DNA from: Candidatus Dechloromonas phosphorivorans
GTDB lineage: Bacteria; Pseudomonadota; Gammaproteobacteria; Burkholderiales; Rhodocyclaceae
DNA: 64,000 nucleotides
Direction of reading: 5' to 3'
Assembly (NCBI GenBank): GCA_016721185.1
Contig: JADKIP010000014.1
Location: forward strand, 372,001-436,000
In this document: piece by piece, positions 51,941 through 60,954 of the stretch
How the letters are laid out: each line of letters starts with the position of its first letter
How positions within the stretch are numbered: the stretch's first letter is position 1
Position numbers and translations under genes: made by a program
The notes under the pieces: model-generated
What the model saw: only the letters and a program-made list of their open reading frames with translations
Database searches by the model: none
Told to the model about the DNA's origin: nothing

Positions 51941-53854
51941 TCAGGTGTTGTTGTCGATTTCAAGGCTTGTCTGGCGCCCTGTCTTGATCAAAAAGCGCCC
52001 TGGATCAAGTGCATCGGCCAGATCGTTTTCCAGCGGCAGCGGTTCGCCTTCGAGTTGGCTTAACAGCAGATCAGCCATCAACGCCGACCAGACGAGGCCG
52101 CGGGCGCCGAAGCCCTGGACGCACCACAGGCCGGGTTGGCGGGGCAGGTCGTGGAGGCGGCTGTTGTTGCCGGCGGGGAGCGGCTCCGGCACCGGGCCGA
52201 CGATGGGCAGGCGGTCGGGCGACATCGGGCGGAAACCGACGCGGCCTTCGAGGCTGGCGGGGTCGATAGCGGCGGCAAAGCCGGGGAGGATCAGATTGAG
52301 GCGAGCCAGGTTGTCGCGGTGATCGACTAGTCGTATCTTCGGATCGGTGTCGCCGAGCAGATGGCTGGCGCCGATCAGACGGATGCCGTCGATGTCGGGC
52401 ATGGCATAGCCGAGTTGGGTCACGACGATGTCGAGCGGCGGTGTTGCGCTGCTCGCTAAATGGCTGACCTGGCCGCGGGCAGAGGTTTGCGGCAGCCAGG
52501 AAAACTGTTCAAAGCCCGTCGCCGCCACACCACTGGCCATGATCAGATGCGGCGCCTCGGCGATTACGGCGCCGCCGGCATCCAGCGCTTGCCAGCCGGT
52601 TTTTGTGCGTTTTATCCGGTTGACCGCAGCATTGAAGATGGTCGTGATTCTCTCCGGATAAGCCGCCAGCGCGGCGCGGCAGAGCGAAGGCGGCTGCACC
52701 CAGCCGGCCTTGGGAAACCACCAGCCACCGGTGTCGACCGGCCAGTTCAGTTTGCGGCTGGCTTCATCCTTGTCAACGAATTGAATGACCTCCGGCGGCA
52801 AGCCAAGCGCTGCAACGGTGCGCGCTTGCTGTGCTTCGTGTTCGGCTTCGCGGCCAAGGTGCATCACACCACAGGCTGACCAGCGGACATCGGGCAATTC
52901 GGCCAGCAGGGCGCGGGTGGCCAGGTAGCCGGCGCGGGTCAGGCGCGAGAGGCGGTTGTCGTCGGCGCTGGGCAACGGGCGCAGCATGCCGGCCAGATTG
53001 CTTGAGGCGCCGCTCGCGGCTTCGGCAGCCTGTTCCAGCACGGTGACTTGCCAGCCCGCTGAGGCCAGCCGATGGGCGCTGGTGCTGCCGGCAAGGCCGG
53101 CGCCAATGATGATGGCACGGCGGTCGTTGGGGGCGGGGTGACGGTTGGGGCGGCGCGAGCGAAATTGGCCGACCAGCATTTGTCGCTTGCCGGCAAAGCC
53201 CGGTTGCTTGCTGACCTCGAATTCAGCGGCAGTCAGTGCGGCGCGCACCGTGCCGGCGACGGTCCATGTGGCCAGTGTCGTCCCGGCGGTCGCCAGGCGA
53301 GTCAGGCCGCGGCAGAAGTGCGGCGTCCATAATTCCGGGTTTTTGGTCGGTGAGAAGCCATCGAGAAAAAAGGCATCGACAGTGGCGTCGACCGCGCGTA
53401 ACTGGGTGGTGGCATCACCAAAATAAAGGGTCAGGACAAGCTGGCCGCCAGCGAGATGCAGGCGATGGACACCGGGCGTCAGCGCTGGCCATTTCATTTG
53501 CAACTCGGCGGCAAGGTCGGCGAACTCCGGCCAGGCTTGCTGGGCCAGCTTCAGATCGGCCAGGCTGAACGGGTGTTTTTCCAGCGAGACAAAATGCAGA
53601 CGCCGGCAGCGCTGCGGGTCATTACGCCAGGCTTGCCAGGTGGCGAGAAAATTTAGTCCAAGACCAAAGCCGGTTTCCAGGATGACAAAACGGTCCTTGT
53701 CTTGCCAGCGTTCCGGCAGGCCATTGCCCCCGAGAAAAACATGGCGGGCTTGGTCGGCTGCGCCATAAGCCGAGTGATACATGTCGTCGTAGGTGAGGGA
53801 AAACGGATCGCCGTGGCGCGTAAATTCCAGGCAAGCCGGCTCGAGTTTTTCCAC
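51941..53854 (-). CDS. mnmC: Bifunctional tRNA modification protein MnmC
   Basis: The GTG start at 53854 shares one base with the upstream TAG, giving 637 residues (E. coli 668). The N-terminal half is the MnmC2 methyltransferase (FVILETGFGLGLNFLATWQA, DATVDAFFLDGFSPTKNPEL). The C-terminal half is the FAD oxidase MnmC1 (RAIIIGAGLAGSTSAHRLAS, GCGVMHLG-like SACGVMHLGREA, FRPMSPDRLPIVG). MnmC turns cmnm5s2U34 into mnm5s2U34 in wobble positions of several tRNAs. A copy of the dispersed repeat occurs in frame within a surface region of the oxidase (AAVNRIKRTKTGW). Confidence 0.95.
   Translation of the reverse strand: MEKLEPACLEFTRHGDPFSLTYDDMYHSAYGAADQARHVFLGGNGLPERWQDKDRFVILETGFGLGLNFLATWQAWRNDPQRCRRLHFVSLEKHPFSLADLKLAQQAWPEFADLAAELQMKWPALTPGVHRLHLAGGQLVLTLYFGDATTQLRAVDATVDAFFLDGFSPTKNPELWTPHFCRGLTRLATAGTTLATWTVAGTVRAALTAAEFEVSKQPGFAGKRQMLVGQFRSRRPNRHPAPNDRRAIIIGAGLAGSTSAHRLASAGWQVTVLEQAAEAASGASSNLAGMLRPLPSADDNRLSRLTRAGYLATRALLAELPDVRWSACGVMHLGREAEHEAQQARTVAALGLPPEVIQFVDKDEASRKLNWPVDTGGWWFPKAGWVQPPSLCRAALAAYPERITTIFNAAVNRIKRTKTGWQALDAGGAVIAEAPHLIMASGVAATGFEQFSWLPQTSARGQVSHLASSATPPLDIVVTQLGYAMPDIDGIRLIGASHLLGDTDPKIRLVDHRDNLARLNLILPGFAAAIDPASLEGRVGFRPMSPDRLPIVGPVPEPLPAGNNSRLHDLPRQPGLWCVQGFGARGLVWSALMADLLLSQLEGEPLPLENDLADALDPGRFLIKTGRQTSLEIDNNT
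52598..52637 (-). repeat. Dispersed GGTCRAC/A-tract element, inside mnmC
   Basis: Coding strand AATGCTGCGGTCAACCGG then ATAAAACGCACAAAAACC, read in frame as NAAVNRIKRTKT. Confidence 0.55.
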
Positions 53855-54357
53855 TAATGCAGCAGTGAGTTGGCGGGGGCGTTGGCGATGGAGACCGGCA
53901 GGGTGTATTCGAGCGGCAAATCCCACTCGGCATGCTCGTTGGCGGCACGCAGCATGGAACATAGCGCTTGCAGCAATTCAGCATTCAGGCTCAGTTTGAA
54001 GCTGCGTTCGCGGGCTTCGCGTAGGGTCAGGCTGGCGGCGCCGTCGCCGTTGGCTTCGAGAATGGCTTCGGTGGCCAGCAAGGGGTTGGCGCCGAGCGGG
54101 AAGCTTGGGTTGTCATCCTGAAAGGCGAGATCAAAGCTGGCGACTTCGGCAAACGACTCTTCTGTCGAGTCGTCGTTCGGTGCGAAGTGGGTGGCGGCAA
54201 GGTGCCCGGTCAGCATGGCCGCCATGTGCGGCCAGAGGTCGCGGAGAAAACGACGCGTGAAAAACACACGAATTTCTTCGTTGTTGCTGGTGCCGATCCG
54301 CAGGATCAGGCGGTCCTCAACACTGTCATTGGCAACTTGAATCTGTCGAACGGGCAT
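53854..54357 (-). CDS. Hypothetical protein translationally linked to mnmC
   Basis: A 167-residue soluble, acidic protein: MPVRQIQVANDSVEDRLILR, IGTSNNEEIRVFFTRRFLRD, LWPHMAAMLTGHLAATHFAP, ending EYTLPVSIANAPANSLLH. No motif is recognised. It has normal codon use and ends with a TAGTG junction shared with mnmC, so the two are co-translated. A part in tRNA modification is suggested only by that coupling. Confidence 0.65.
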   Translation of the reverse strand: MPVRQIQVANDSVEDRLILRIGTSNNEEIRVFFTRRFLRDLWPHMAAMLTGHLAATHFAPNDDSTEESFAEVASFDLAFQDDNPSFPLGANPLLATEAILEANGDGAASLTLREARERSFKLSLNAELLQALCSMLRAANEHAEWDLPLEYTLPVSIANAPANSLLH

Positions 54358-54474
54358 CTATTCAATACTTTCCAGGGCAGCAAGCAAAATCAAGCGGCGG
54401 GTTAGGCCATTGATGAGATGCGCTGGCAACACAAGCAGCCGGTGCGGCCGCGTGTTGCCAGACGCAGTCAGCGA

Positions 54475-55980
54475 TCACTCGGGGCGCATGGAGGGGAAGA
54501 GAATGACGTCGCGAATCGCGGCAGAGTCGGTCAGCAGCATGATCAAACGATCAATGCCGATGCCGCAACCGCCGGTCGGGGGCAGGCCGTATTCGAGGGC
54601 ACGGATGAAATCGGCGTCGTAATACATCGCCTCTTCGTCGCCGGCATCCTTGGCTTTCATCTGTTCCTGGAAACGGGCGGCCTGGTCTTCGGCGTCGTTC
54701 AATTCAGAGAAGCCGTTGGCGATTTCGCGGCCGACGATGAACAGTTCAAAGCGCTCGGTAATTTCCGGGTTGCTATTGGAAGCGCGGGCCAGCGGGCTGA
54801 CTTCGACCGGGTAATCGATGATGAAAGTCGGTTCCCAGCACTGGGCTTCGGCGCAGGCTTCAAACAGTTGCAACTGCAAGCTGCCGAGGCCGCCCGGTTT
54901 GACCTTTTCGCCAAAGGCGTTGATCTGGATCTTGATCCACTCGCTATCGGCCAACTGGGCATCGTCGAATTCCGGATGCTGGCGCTGGATGGCCTGGTTG
55001 ATGGTCAGGCGATGGAAGGGCTTGGAGAGGTCGAGTTCGCGACCCTGATAAACGAACACTTCCTTGCCGAGTGATTCGCGGGCGGCGTGGCGCAGCAAGC
55101 CTTCGGTGAAATCCATCAGCGTGTTGTAGTTGGCATACGCCTCGTAGAATTCCATCATCGTGAATTCAGGATTGTGGCGCGGGCTGAGGCCTTCGTTGCG
55201 GAAGTTGCGGTTGATTTCGAAAACCTTCTCGAAACCGCCAACCACCAGACGCTTCAGGTACAGCTCGGGGGCGATACGCAAAAATTGCTGCATGTCGAGC
55301 GCGTTATGGTGCGTCACAAACGGCTTGGCGGAGGCGCCACCGGGGATCGGGTGCATCATCGGCGTTTCGACTTCGAGGAAGCCGTGCCCGTCCATGTAAT
55401 TGCGGATCGAGGCGACGATGCGACTGCGGGCGAGGAAGGTGAAGCGGGTTTCCTCGTTCATGATCAGGTCGACGTAACGCTGGCGATACTTCATTTCCTG
55501 ATCGGCCAGGCCGTGGAACTTGTCTGGCAGCGGGCGCAGCGATTTGGTCAGCAGGCGGATTTCGCCAGCCTGGATGCTCAGCTCGCCGGTCTTGGTCTTC
55601 ATCAGCGTGCCGGTGATGCCGATGATGTCGCCCAGATCCCAGGTCTTGAAGTCGGCGTAAAGCTCTTCACCGATACGATCACGCGTGATGTAAATCTGGA
55701 TGCGGCCGGAGAGATCCTGCACCGTTGCGAAGGAAGCTTTGCCCATGACACGCTTCAGCATCATGCGGCCAGCAACTTTGACTTCAACTGGCAGTTCGGC
55801 GAGTTCTTCCACCGTTTTCTCGCCATAACCTTCGAGGATCTTGGCAGCGGTGTTCTCACGCTGGAAGTCGTTCGGGAAGGCTTTACCCGTCTTGCGCCAT
55901 TCCGCCAGCTTGGCGCGGCGCTCGGCGATGAGCTGGTTTTCGTCTTGTTGAACCGGGGCTTGCTGTTCGGCGTTGGCCAT
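54475..55980 (-). CDS. lysS: Lysyl-tRNA synthetase, class II
   Basis: A 501-residue class IIb synthetase from ATG 55980 (AAGGAA before it). The OB-fold anticodon domain spans residues about 60-170 (VKVAGRMMLKRVMGKASFAT). The class II core has motif 1 (FLEVETPMMHPIPGGASAKP), motif 2 (FRNEGLSPRHNPEFTMMEFY) and motif 3 (GGCGIGIDRLIMLLTDS). It charges tRNA-Lys in the cytoplasm. In many Proteobacteria lysS directly follows prfB; here about 3.6 kb lies between them, including an IS element. Confidence 0.97.
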   Translation of the reverse strand: MANAEQQAPVQQDENQLIAERRAKLAEWRKTGKAFPNDFQRENTAAKILEGYGEKTVEELAELPVEVKVAGRMMLKRVMGKASFATVQDLSGRIQIYITRDRIGEELYADFKTWDLGDIIGITGTLMKTKTGELSIQAGEIRLLTKSLRPLPDKFHGLADQEMKYRQRYVDLIMNEETRFTFLARSRIVASIRNYMDGHGFLEVETPMMHPIPGGASAKPFVTHHNALDMQQFLRIAPELYLKRLVVGGFEKVFEINRNFRNEGLSPRHNPEFTMMEFYEAYANYNTLMDFTEGLLRHAARESLGKEVFVYQGRELDLSKPFHRLTINQAIQRQHPEFDDAQLADSEWIKIQINAFGEKVKPGGLGSLQLQLFEACAEAQCWEPTFIIDYPVEVSPLARASNSNPEITERFELFIVGREIANGFSELNDAEDQAARFQEQMKAKDAGDEEAMYYDADFIRALEYGLPPTGGCGIGIDRLIMLLTDSAAIRDVILFPSMRPE

Positions 55981-56196
55981 GTTTGTTCCTTGAAAACGGT
56001 AGATTGCCGGCTTACGGCGTTTAGCTCGCAATTTTCGCCCATTTCAGCCTGCCATGAAAGCTTGTCGGCGGTTTTTTGCCGCCGCCAATGGGATAATCGA
56101 CCGATGAAAATGACTGACTTGAATCAATCGCGGGGTGGGCTGTCTTCAACACAAGCCTTGATGACATCGGATAACCAACGAGAAAGGAAAGTGTCC

Positions 56197-56544
56197 ATGC
56201 GCCAATCTGTTCAGCTGATCGCCTTGCTCTGCGGGAGCCTGATGCTGGCCTCAGCGCAGGCTGCGCCGGTCAAGATGCTGGGCTTTGACGATATGTCCTG
56301 TGCAGCCTGGAATGCCTCAAAGGGTGACGACGAGCAGCGCGCCGTTTATCTAACCTGGATGCGTGGTGTTTTGACCGGGCACAACTACGCACAGCCGAGT
56401 CAGCAGGTGTCAAGTATTTCCAGCGGCACCATCGAAATGTTCGTCAATACCTACTGTGCGAGCAATCCCAAGGGCGAGTTCAGCGATGCCGTGTTTCGCC
56501 TGAGCGACCAGTTTTCCGGGCGCAATCAGCCGATCAAGAAGTAG
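56197..56544 (+). CDS. Small secreted protein (HdeA/Rap1a-like size and cysteines)
   Basis: A 115-residue protein from ATG 56197 (AGAAAGGAAAG upstream). The signal peptide MRQSVQLIALLCGSLMLASA is followed by QAAPVKMLGFDDMSCAAWNA, WMRGVLTGHNYAQPSQQVSS and YCASNPKGEFSDAVFRLSDQ. Two cysteines about 50 residues apart would form one disulfide, as in HdeA-like chaperones and Rap1a-type immunity proteins, but no firm family match can be claimed. It is likely periplasmic. It is divergent from lysS and stands alone; an IS element was inserted about 70 bases downstream. Confidence 0.72.
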   Translation: MRQSVQLIALLCGSLMLASAQAAPVKMLGFDDMSCAAWNASKGDDEQRAVYLTWMRGVLTGHNYAQPSQQVSSISSGTIEMFVNTYCASNPKGEFSDAVFRLSDQFSGRNQPIKK

Positions 56545-56609
56545 CGCTGGTTTGTCGTATTGGGCTGGCTGCCTGAGACTCTCCTGAGCGGTGACGAATT
56601 CGTCATCCT

Positions 56610-56619
56610 CGCGAATGCG
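56610..56619 (+). repeat. Left target-site duplication of the IS4-type element
   Basis: CGCGAATGCG directly abuts the left terminal repeat and is repeated exactly at 57910-57919. Confidence 0.88.
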
Positions 56620-57909
56620 CACTACTGTCCGGAATAAATTCATGCGAACAATCCGGGCTGTCGTTGAGAGAAAGCGAGGCGTTGTTCTCGTCGTCTCTGG
56701 TCGCGTGCAACTTCGAGAGAGGGGCGTTGGAACAGTGAAGCGCGCTGTTGCGAGGAGCATCCACAACTGCCGGTGAAGGCGTGCGCCTTCTTGTAGAGGG
56801 CCAGCAGGAGGTAGCTGATGATTACCACAGAATCTGGATGCGCACGGCGTTCTCGCTGCGTCCGAGGAAACGTTTGATCTTCAGGTGCTGCTTGATCCAT
56901 TTGAAGAACAACTCGATCTGCCAGCGATCCTTGTAGTGCTGGGCGATGACCGAAGCCGGGGTGTCTAGGTCATTGGTCGCGAGGATCAAGGGCGCTCCTT
57001 GTCAGGCCGAGCGACGACGATGCGCCGGAGTGGCTTCTCGTAGCGATTGCGCCTGCCACCGCCCTGATGTCGGTAGGCGAAGCGCACGATCTGATCTTCC
57101 AGAATCGTGTCGCGATCTGCCGCAGCGATGGGCCGTGAGGTGTCAACGCGCAGGGCAGCGTTGTATTTGAAGCGGGTGACGAAGCGAGCATGCTGGGCAT
57201 CAATGTTGGCCCACCAGTTGTAGTCGCAGTAACCCCTTGTCAAAGACGTAAGTGGCACCACGCTCAATCGGTAGCTTGATACCTTCCGAAACGTCATTGA
57301 CGTTGGCGGCAGTGAAGCTGTGCTGCAGGGGATTTGTTCATGGGCGGCATACGGCAGATGCAACTTGATGCCCTGGGTATTGCGCGTGCTGTTGCCCCTG
57401 CGTCCAGGCATCGAACCCCGGCCCCTTCAGGGTGATCGATGTGGAATCGAGCAGATACAGCAGTTCCTGGCTTTCCCGGCGCAACTGGCGGCTGGCCTGC
57501 CCCATCAGCAGGCGGGCCGCCTGCTCAAAGACCACTGCCCGCGGCGGCCATTGGCTTCGGCCAGCGTCGAACGGCGGACGGGACCGGTACCCAGATGATA
57601 GTGATGGTTGCTTTGGCTGTTGAAGCCCGCTTCGAGCTGACGAAGACTCTCGGCGCCACTGAGATGGCCGCAGAGCATTGCCACCAGTTGGTCCCAGCAG
57701 CCAAAGCCTTTTGTATTTGTCGGCCTGGTGTTCCGATACCAGACGATCAAACGCACCCTCGGGGCAGTCCTTCAATATTTCCTGCATTCGGCTTATCCTG
57801 AACATGTTGCGGCATCCGGTTGTTGAGTTGGCGCTCAGGGGTTTACCCCTTTCAACCAGATGCCGCAACGCCTTCAGAGCGTCATCTGAAAATATCCCGG
57901 ACAGTAGTG
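56620..57909 (-). mobile_element. IS4-family insertion sequence, 1,290 bp
   Basis: Both ends read inward CACTACTGTCCGG(A/G)ATA(A/T)(A/T)TTCA, a 22-23 bp terminal inverted repeat with three mismatches. The element is flanked by a perfect 10-bp duplication CGCGAATGCG, the size range usual for IS4-type transposition. It contains one transposase gene on the minus strand. Joining the flanks rebuilds a REP-like palindrome (GTCATCCTCGCGAATGCGGG then GATCC), so the element entered a REP. Perfect target repeats imply recent insertion. Confidence 0.92.
56640..57787 (-). pseudogene. IS4-family transposase, broken by several frameshifts
   Basis: Starts MQEILKDCPEGAFDRLVSEH at 57787. Pieces of one DDE transposase follow in shifting frames: TKGFGCWDQLVAMLCGHLSG, LLYLLDSTSITLKGPGFDAW, RGYCDYNWWANIDAQHARFV (DDE-region tyrosine/aspartate signature), RWQIELFFKWIKQHLKIKRF (the YREK-like block), and the end RASLFQRPSLEVARDQRRRE...QPGLFA at 56640. 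At least four shifts are needed. Since the terminal repeats and target duplication are perfect, sequencing error is as likely as real inactivation. Confidence 0.85.
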
Positions 57910-57919
57910 CGCGAATGCG
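57910..57919 (+). repeat. Right target-site duplication of the IS4-type element
   Basis: CGCGAATGCG, identical to 56610-56619. Confidence 0.88.
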
Positions 57920-57992
57920 GGGATCCATGTTCCGGGCTGATCTGGATTCTCGCCGGCACAGAATCACAAAATGGCGTAGATCGGTGTTTCGC

Positions 57993-58313
57993 TCAATAGT
58001 GAATCGCCAGCCAGATGGTGATTTCCCCCGGCGGCGTCCAGTCCACCCGATGTTTGCGCTGGGCCGCGATATCGAGGTAATCGCCGGCTTGCAGATGACG
58101 GGCTTCGGCCTCATCGGCAAAGCGCAGCTTCGCTTCTCCCTGAATCAGCAGCACCCATTCACCGCCGGGCTGGTCGTACCAGAAGTCCGCTGGACTGGAC
58201 TGGCCGGTCGAGACGATGCGTTCAATACGCAGCCCCGGCTGTTTGAGCAGTTCTGAAAATTGCTCATTTTTCTCGGTTGACCGTGGCAATTGCTTGAAAA
58301 GGTTGTCGGTCAT
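57993..58313 (-). CDS. Small cupin-domain protein
   Basis: A 106-residue single-cupin protein: SPADFWYDQPGGEWVLLIQG (motif 1 region with Glu), GDYLDIAAQRKHRVDWTPPG (motif 2 with His). Metal ligands are partly conserved. Such proteins include dioxygenase-like and mannose-isomerase-like enzymes; the substrate is unknown. Its ATG overlaps the upstream gene's stop by four bases, so it is translated with the 58.3-59.6 kb gene. Its N-terminus (QLPRSTEKNEQF) contains a copy of the dispersed repeat, in frame. Confidence 0.85.
   Translation of the reverse strand: MTDNLFKQLPRSTEKNEQFSELLKQPGLRIERIVSTGQSSPADFWYDQPGGEWVLLIQGEAKLRFADEAEARHLQAGDYLDIAAQRKHRVDWTPPGEITIWLAIHY
58257..58292 (-). repeat. Dispersed GGTCRAC/A-tract element, inside cupin gene
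   Basis: Coding strand TTGCCACGGTCAACCGAG then AAAAATGAGCAATTTTC, read as LPRSTEKNEQF near the N-terminus. Confidence 0.5.
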
Positions 58314-59570
58314 GGCGATTTCGCTTGATAGAGCGGCATGGCGGCGAGGCGCCGTTCGATTTCCTCGGCCAGCTGTTGATAGGCAGGGCTGCCCGGGTTG
58401 CTGAACTGGCGGCGAAACGTTCGTTCATTGATCGATTCGGGCAGGGCATCCAGGGAAGGAATCAGATCGTGTTCGGAGAGCTCGCCTTGCACCAGCGCCT
58501 GCAGTTTCGGGTCACCACGGTTGAGCAGTTCGCCAAAACGTGTGCCGGCACGGTCGGCAGCGAGGTCGGCGAACGAAAATCCGCTACCGTGATTGGCGTC
58601 GGCCAGTTCCTTGTAAAGGCCAATTGCGTCGGCAATCGGCTCGCCGGCCCAGGCGGCCAGCGCTGCAGAAATAACGAAATGCTGGGCGCTGTCGTTGCGG
58701 CCGAGCACGGTGAGCGTTACCGGGCGAATCTTCGGCCAGTTGGCCGCTTCCGGTATAAAGGCGGCGATGTTTTTCTCGGAGAGATAGGCTGCCAGCACAA
58801 AAATGGCGGCTCGACGATTTTCGCGTTGGTCGCTGCCATTGACATCAAGCATCGGGCCGAGAACGGCTGGCAGCGAGGCACTGCTTCCTGCAGCTTTGTG
58901 GTCGAGCATGGCCGCCAGCATTTCCTGGGCAGAACGCATGCGCGCCAAATCATCCCGGCTGACGGCCACCGAGCGGGCCCGTTCAAGCAGTGCCGGTTCC
59001 CAGACGTAGCTGACGATAACGCGCTGGCGCTGCGGTTCAAATTCTGAGTTCCCGAATGGCGTGGCGGGCCAGGTTCCATTCACGTTCGTAACCGGCCAGG
59101 CGAACGCCGGTCGCCAGCGCAAATTCAAGCAGCGCCGCCGGAATCGGTAGCGAACCGATTTTTGCGGCAGCAATGCGCGGTTCGCCTTCGGTTTGGTGCA
59201 CGGTAGCGCTGAGATTTATAAAGCGTTCGCCGGCCAGAAGCGGTGGGCGCAGCGTGATGCGAATTTCGGCGTTTTCTTTGCCCAGCACCAAGTCGCCACG
59301 GCCATGCAGGAAGCGGGAGGCGATGTAATTGATGCCTTCGTCGATCAGCGCAGCGGGAATGGCGGTTTGGCGCGCCTCCCCGGAACGCAGCCGGCGCGGG
59401 TCGTTGGTCTTTAATAAAAAGCGGGCCTGGGCAACCGATAGCGGGGTGATGGTTTCGCTGCGGCTGACCAGCGGCTGGCTGTCGATGCTGGCCAGAAGCA
59501 GCCCCGGCGGCCAGCACAAGCAGCAGCAATGTGCCGGCCAGCCAGGCCAGGAGGCGTCTCCACGGTCGAC
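58310..59570 (-). CDS. Hypothetical membrane-anchored protein (two frameshifts)
   Basis: Three overlapping pieces make one protein of about 415 residues. An N-terminal helix (LLAWLAGTLLLLVLAAG) is followed, after removal of one G near 59504, by LLLASIDSQPLVSRSETITP...ARHAIRELRF. A second shift near 59040 leads to EPQRQRVIVSYVWEPALLER...RRLAAMPLYQAKSP. The central part (LPAVLGPMLDVNGSDQRENR, FVLAAYLSEKNIAAFIPEAA) has a conserved look, but no family is recognised. It should face the periplasm. The exact start codon was not resolved; it lies next to or inside the prfB 3' end. The cupin gene overlaps its stop. Confidence 0.6.
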
Positions 59571-59573
59571 GCC

Positions 59574-60673
59574 TTAAACGCCCTGTTTCAGGCTGGCCTC
59601 GATGAAGTCGTCGAGGTCGCCGTCGAGCACGGCCTGGGTGTTGCCGGTTTCATGGTTGGTGCGCAGGTCCTTGATGCGCGACTGGTCGAGCACGTAGGAA
59701 CGGATCTGATGGCCCCAGCCGACGTCGGATTTGGCGTCTTCCAGCTTCTGCTGTTCGGCCTGCTGCTTGCGCAATTCAAACTCAAATGCGGGCGCAGCAT
59801 TTGCCAGGCTTCGTCGCGGTTACGGTGCTGCGAACGGTCGTTCTGGCACTGGACGACGATGCCGGTCGGGACGTGGGTCAGACGCACAGCAGAGTCGGTC
59901 TTGTTGATGTGCTGACCGCCTGCGCCGGACGCGGTGAGGTGTCGGTCCGCACATCGGCCGGGTTGATGTTGATCTCGATCGAATCATCGACTTCCGGGAA
60001 GACGAAGACGCTGGTAAATGAGGTATGGCGGCGGGCCGCCGAGTCGAACGGCGACTTGCGAACCAGGCGATGGATGCCGGTTTCGGTGCGCAGTGTGCCG
60101 TAGGCGTAGTCGCCGGAGAACTTGATGGTGGCGCCCTTGATGCCGGCAACTTCACCTTCGGATTCTTCCATGACTTCCACGGTGAACCCTTTTTTCTCGC
60201 CAAATTTCAGGTACATGCGCAACAGCATCGAAGCCCAGTCCTGCGCTTCGGTACCGCCGGCGCCGGCCTGAATTTCCAGGAAGCACGGGCTCGGGTCCAT
60301 CGGGTTGTTGAACATGCGGCGGAATTCGAGCACGGCCACTTGTTTCTCGACATCGGCGACATCGGCCGCGACGGACAGCAGCGTGTCGTCGTCGCCTTCT
60401 TCCTTGCCCATCGTGAATAGCTCGCGACCATCGTCGAGGCTGCCCTGGACCGACTCAAGCACTAACACGACATTTTCCAGTGATTTTTTCTCGCGGCCCA
60501 ATTCCTGAGCGCGTTTTGCATCATCCCAAATCTTGGGATCTTCCATCTCTTTGTTGAGAAGGGTTAGACGCTCGCGTTTCTGATCGTAGTCAAAGATACC
60601 TCCGCAGCTCGGCGGCGCGCAGCGCCAGATCCTCAAGCTGGTTGGAGATGCTGTTGATTTGTTCGGCTTCCAT
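59574..60673 (-). CDS. prfB: Peptide chain release factor 2 (programmed frameshift plus two sequence shifts)
   Basis: Begins MEAEQINSISNQLEDLALRA and reaches an in-frame TGA after RRYL. The context AGGTATCTTTGAC is the conserved autoregulatory +1 frameshift site, after which DYDQKRERLTLLNKEMEDP continues. The stop-recognition and catalytic regions follow (PSPCFLEIQAGAGGTEAQDW; the GGQ loop reads SGAGGQHINKTDSAVRLTHV). Two further single-base losses, near 59945 (before the GGQ loop) and 59785 (LR..FEFELRKQQ), are not programmed and would kill an essential gene, so they are almost surely errors. RF2 releases peptides at UAA and UGA. Confidence 0.93.
60590..60592 (-). other. In-frame UGA of the RF2 programmed frameshift
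   Basis: CTT TGA C with an upstream AGG, the standard RF2 recoding site. Low RF2 lets ribosomes slip +1 on CUU and read on. Confidence 0.92.
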
Positions 60674-60954
60674 GATGCTTTTCTCGCAATATTACAAAGG
60701 CGAGATTATAGCCGGGCAGGGGTAGCGCGGACGGGGCCTTTGTACGGATCAAAAAGGGCAAATGCTGCGGTCGACGCGAGAATTTGGCCGATTTTAAAGC
60801 GGGCTTTTAGCCTGTTGTATTCGTTGGCATGTTTTTACGCAAATGGGCGTAGAATAATTTTATTGCGTTGCAGCATTCGGTGGCTTTGGCCTCAGTGAGG
60901 CCATCTGCAAGCACCGGGTTGAGTTGCACAGAATTTGATTCACCAGGAAACATC
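60674..60954. promoter_or_regulatory. Divergent prfB / nifJ promoter region
   Basis: About 280 bases. TTTTTACGCAAATGGGCGTAG then AATAATTTTAT near 60830-60862 is AT-rich and could hold a nifJ promoter. No FNR or other regulator box was recognised with confidence. Confidence 0.35.
60760..60792 (+). repeat. Dispersed GGTCRAC/A-tract element, intergenic
   Basis: AAATGCTGCGGTCGACGCG then AGAATTTGGCC; the A-tracts are weaker than in other copies. It lies between the divergent prfB and nifJ genes. Confidence 0.4.
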
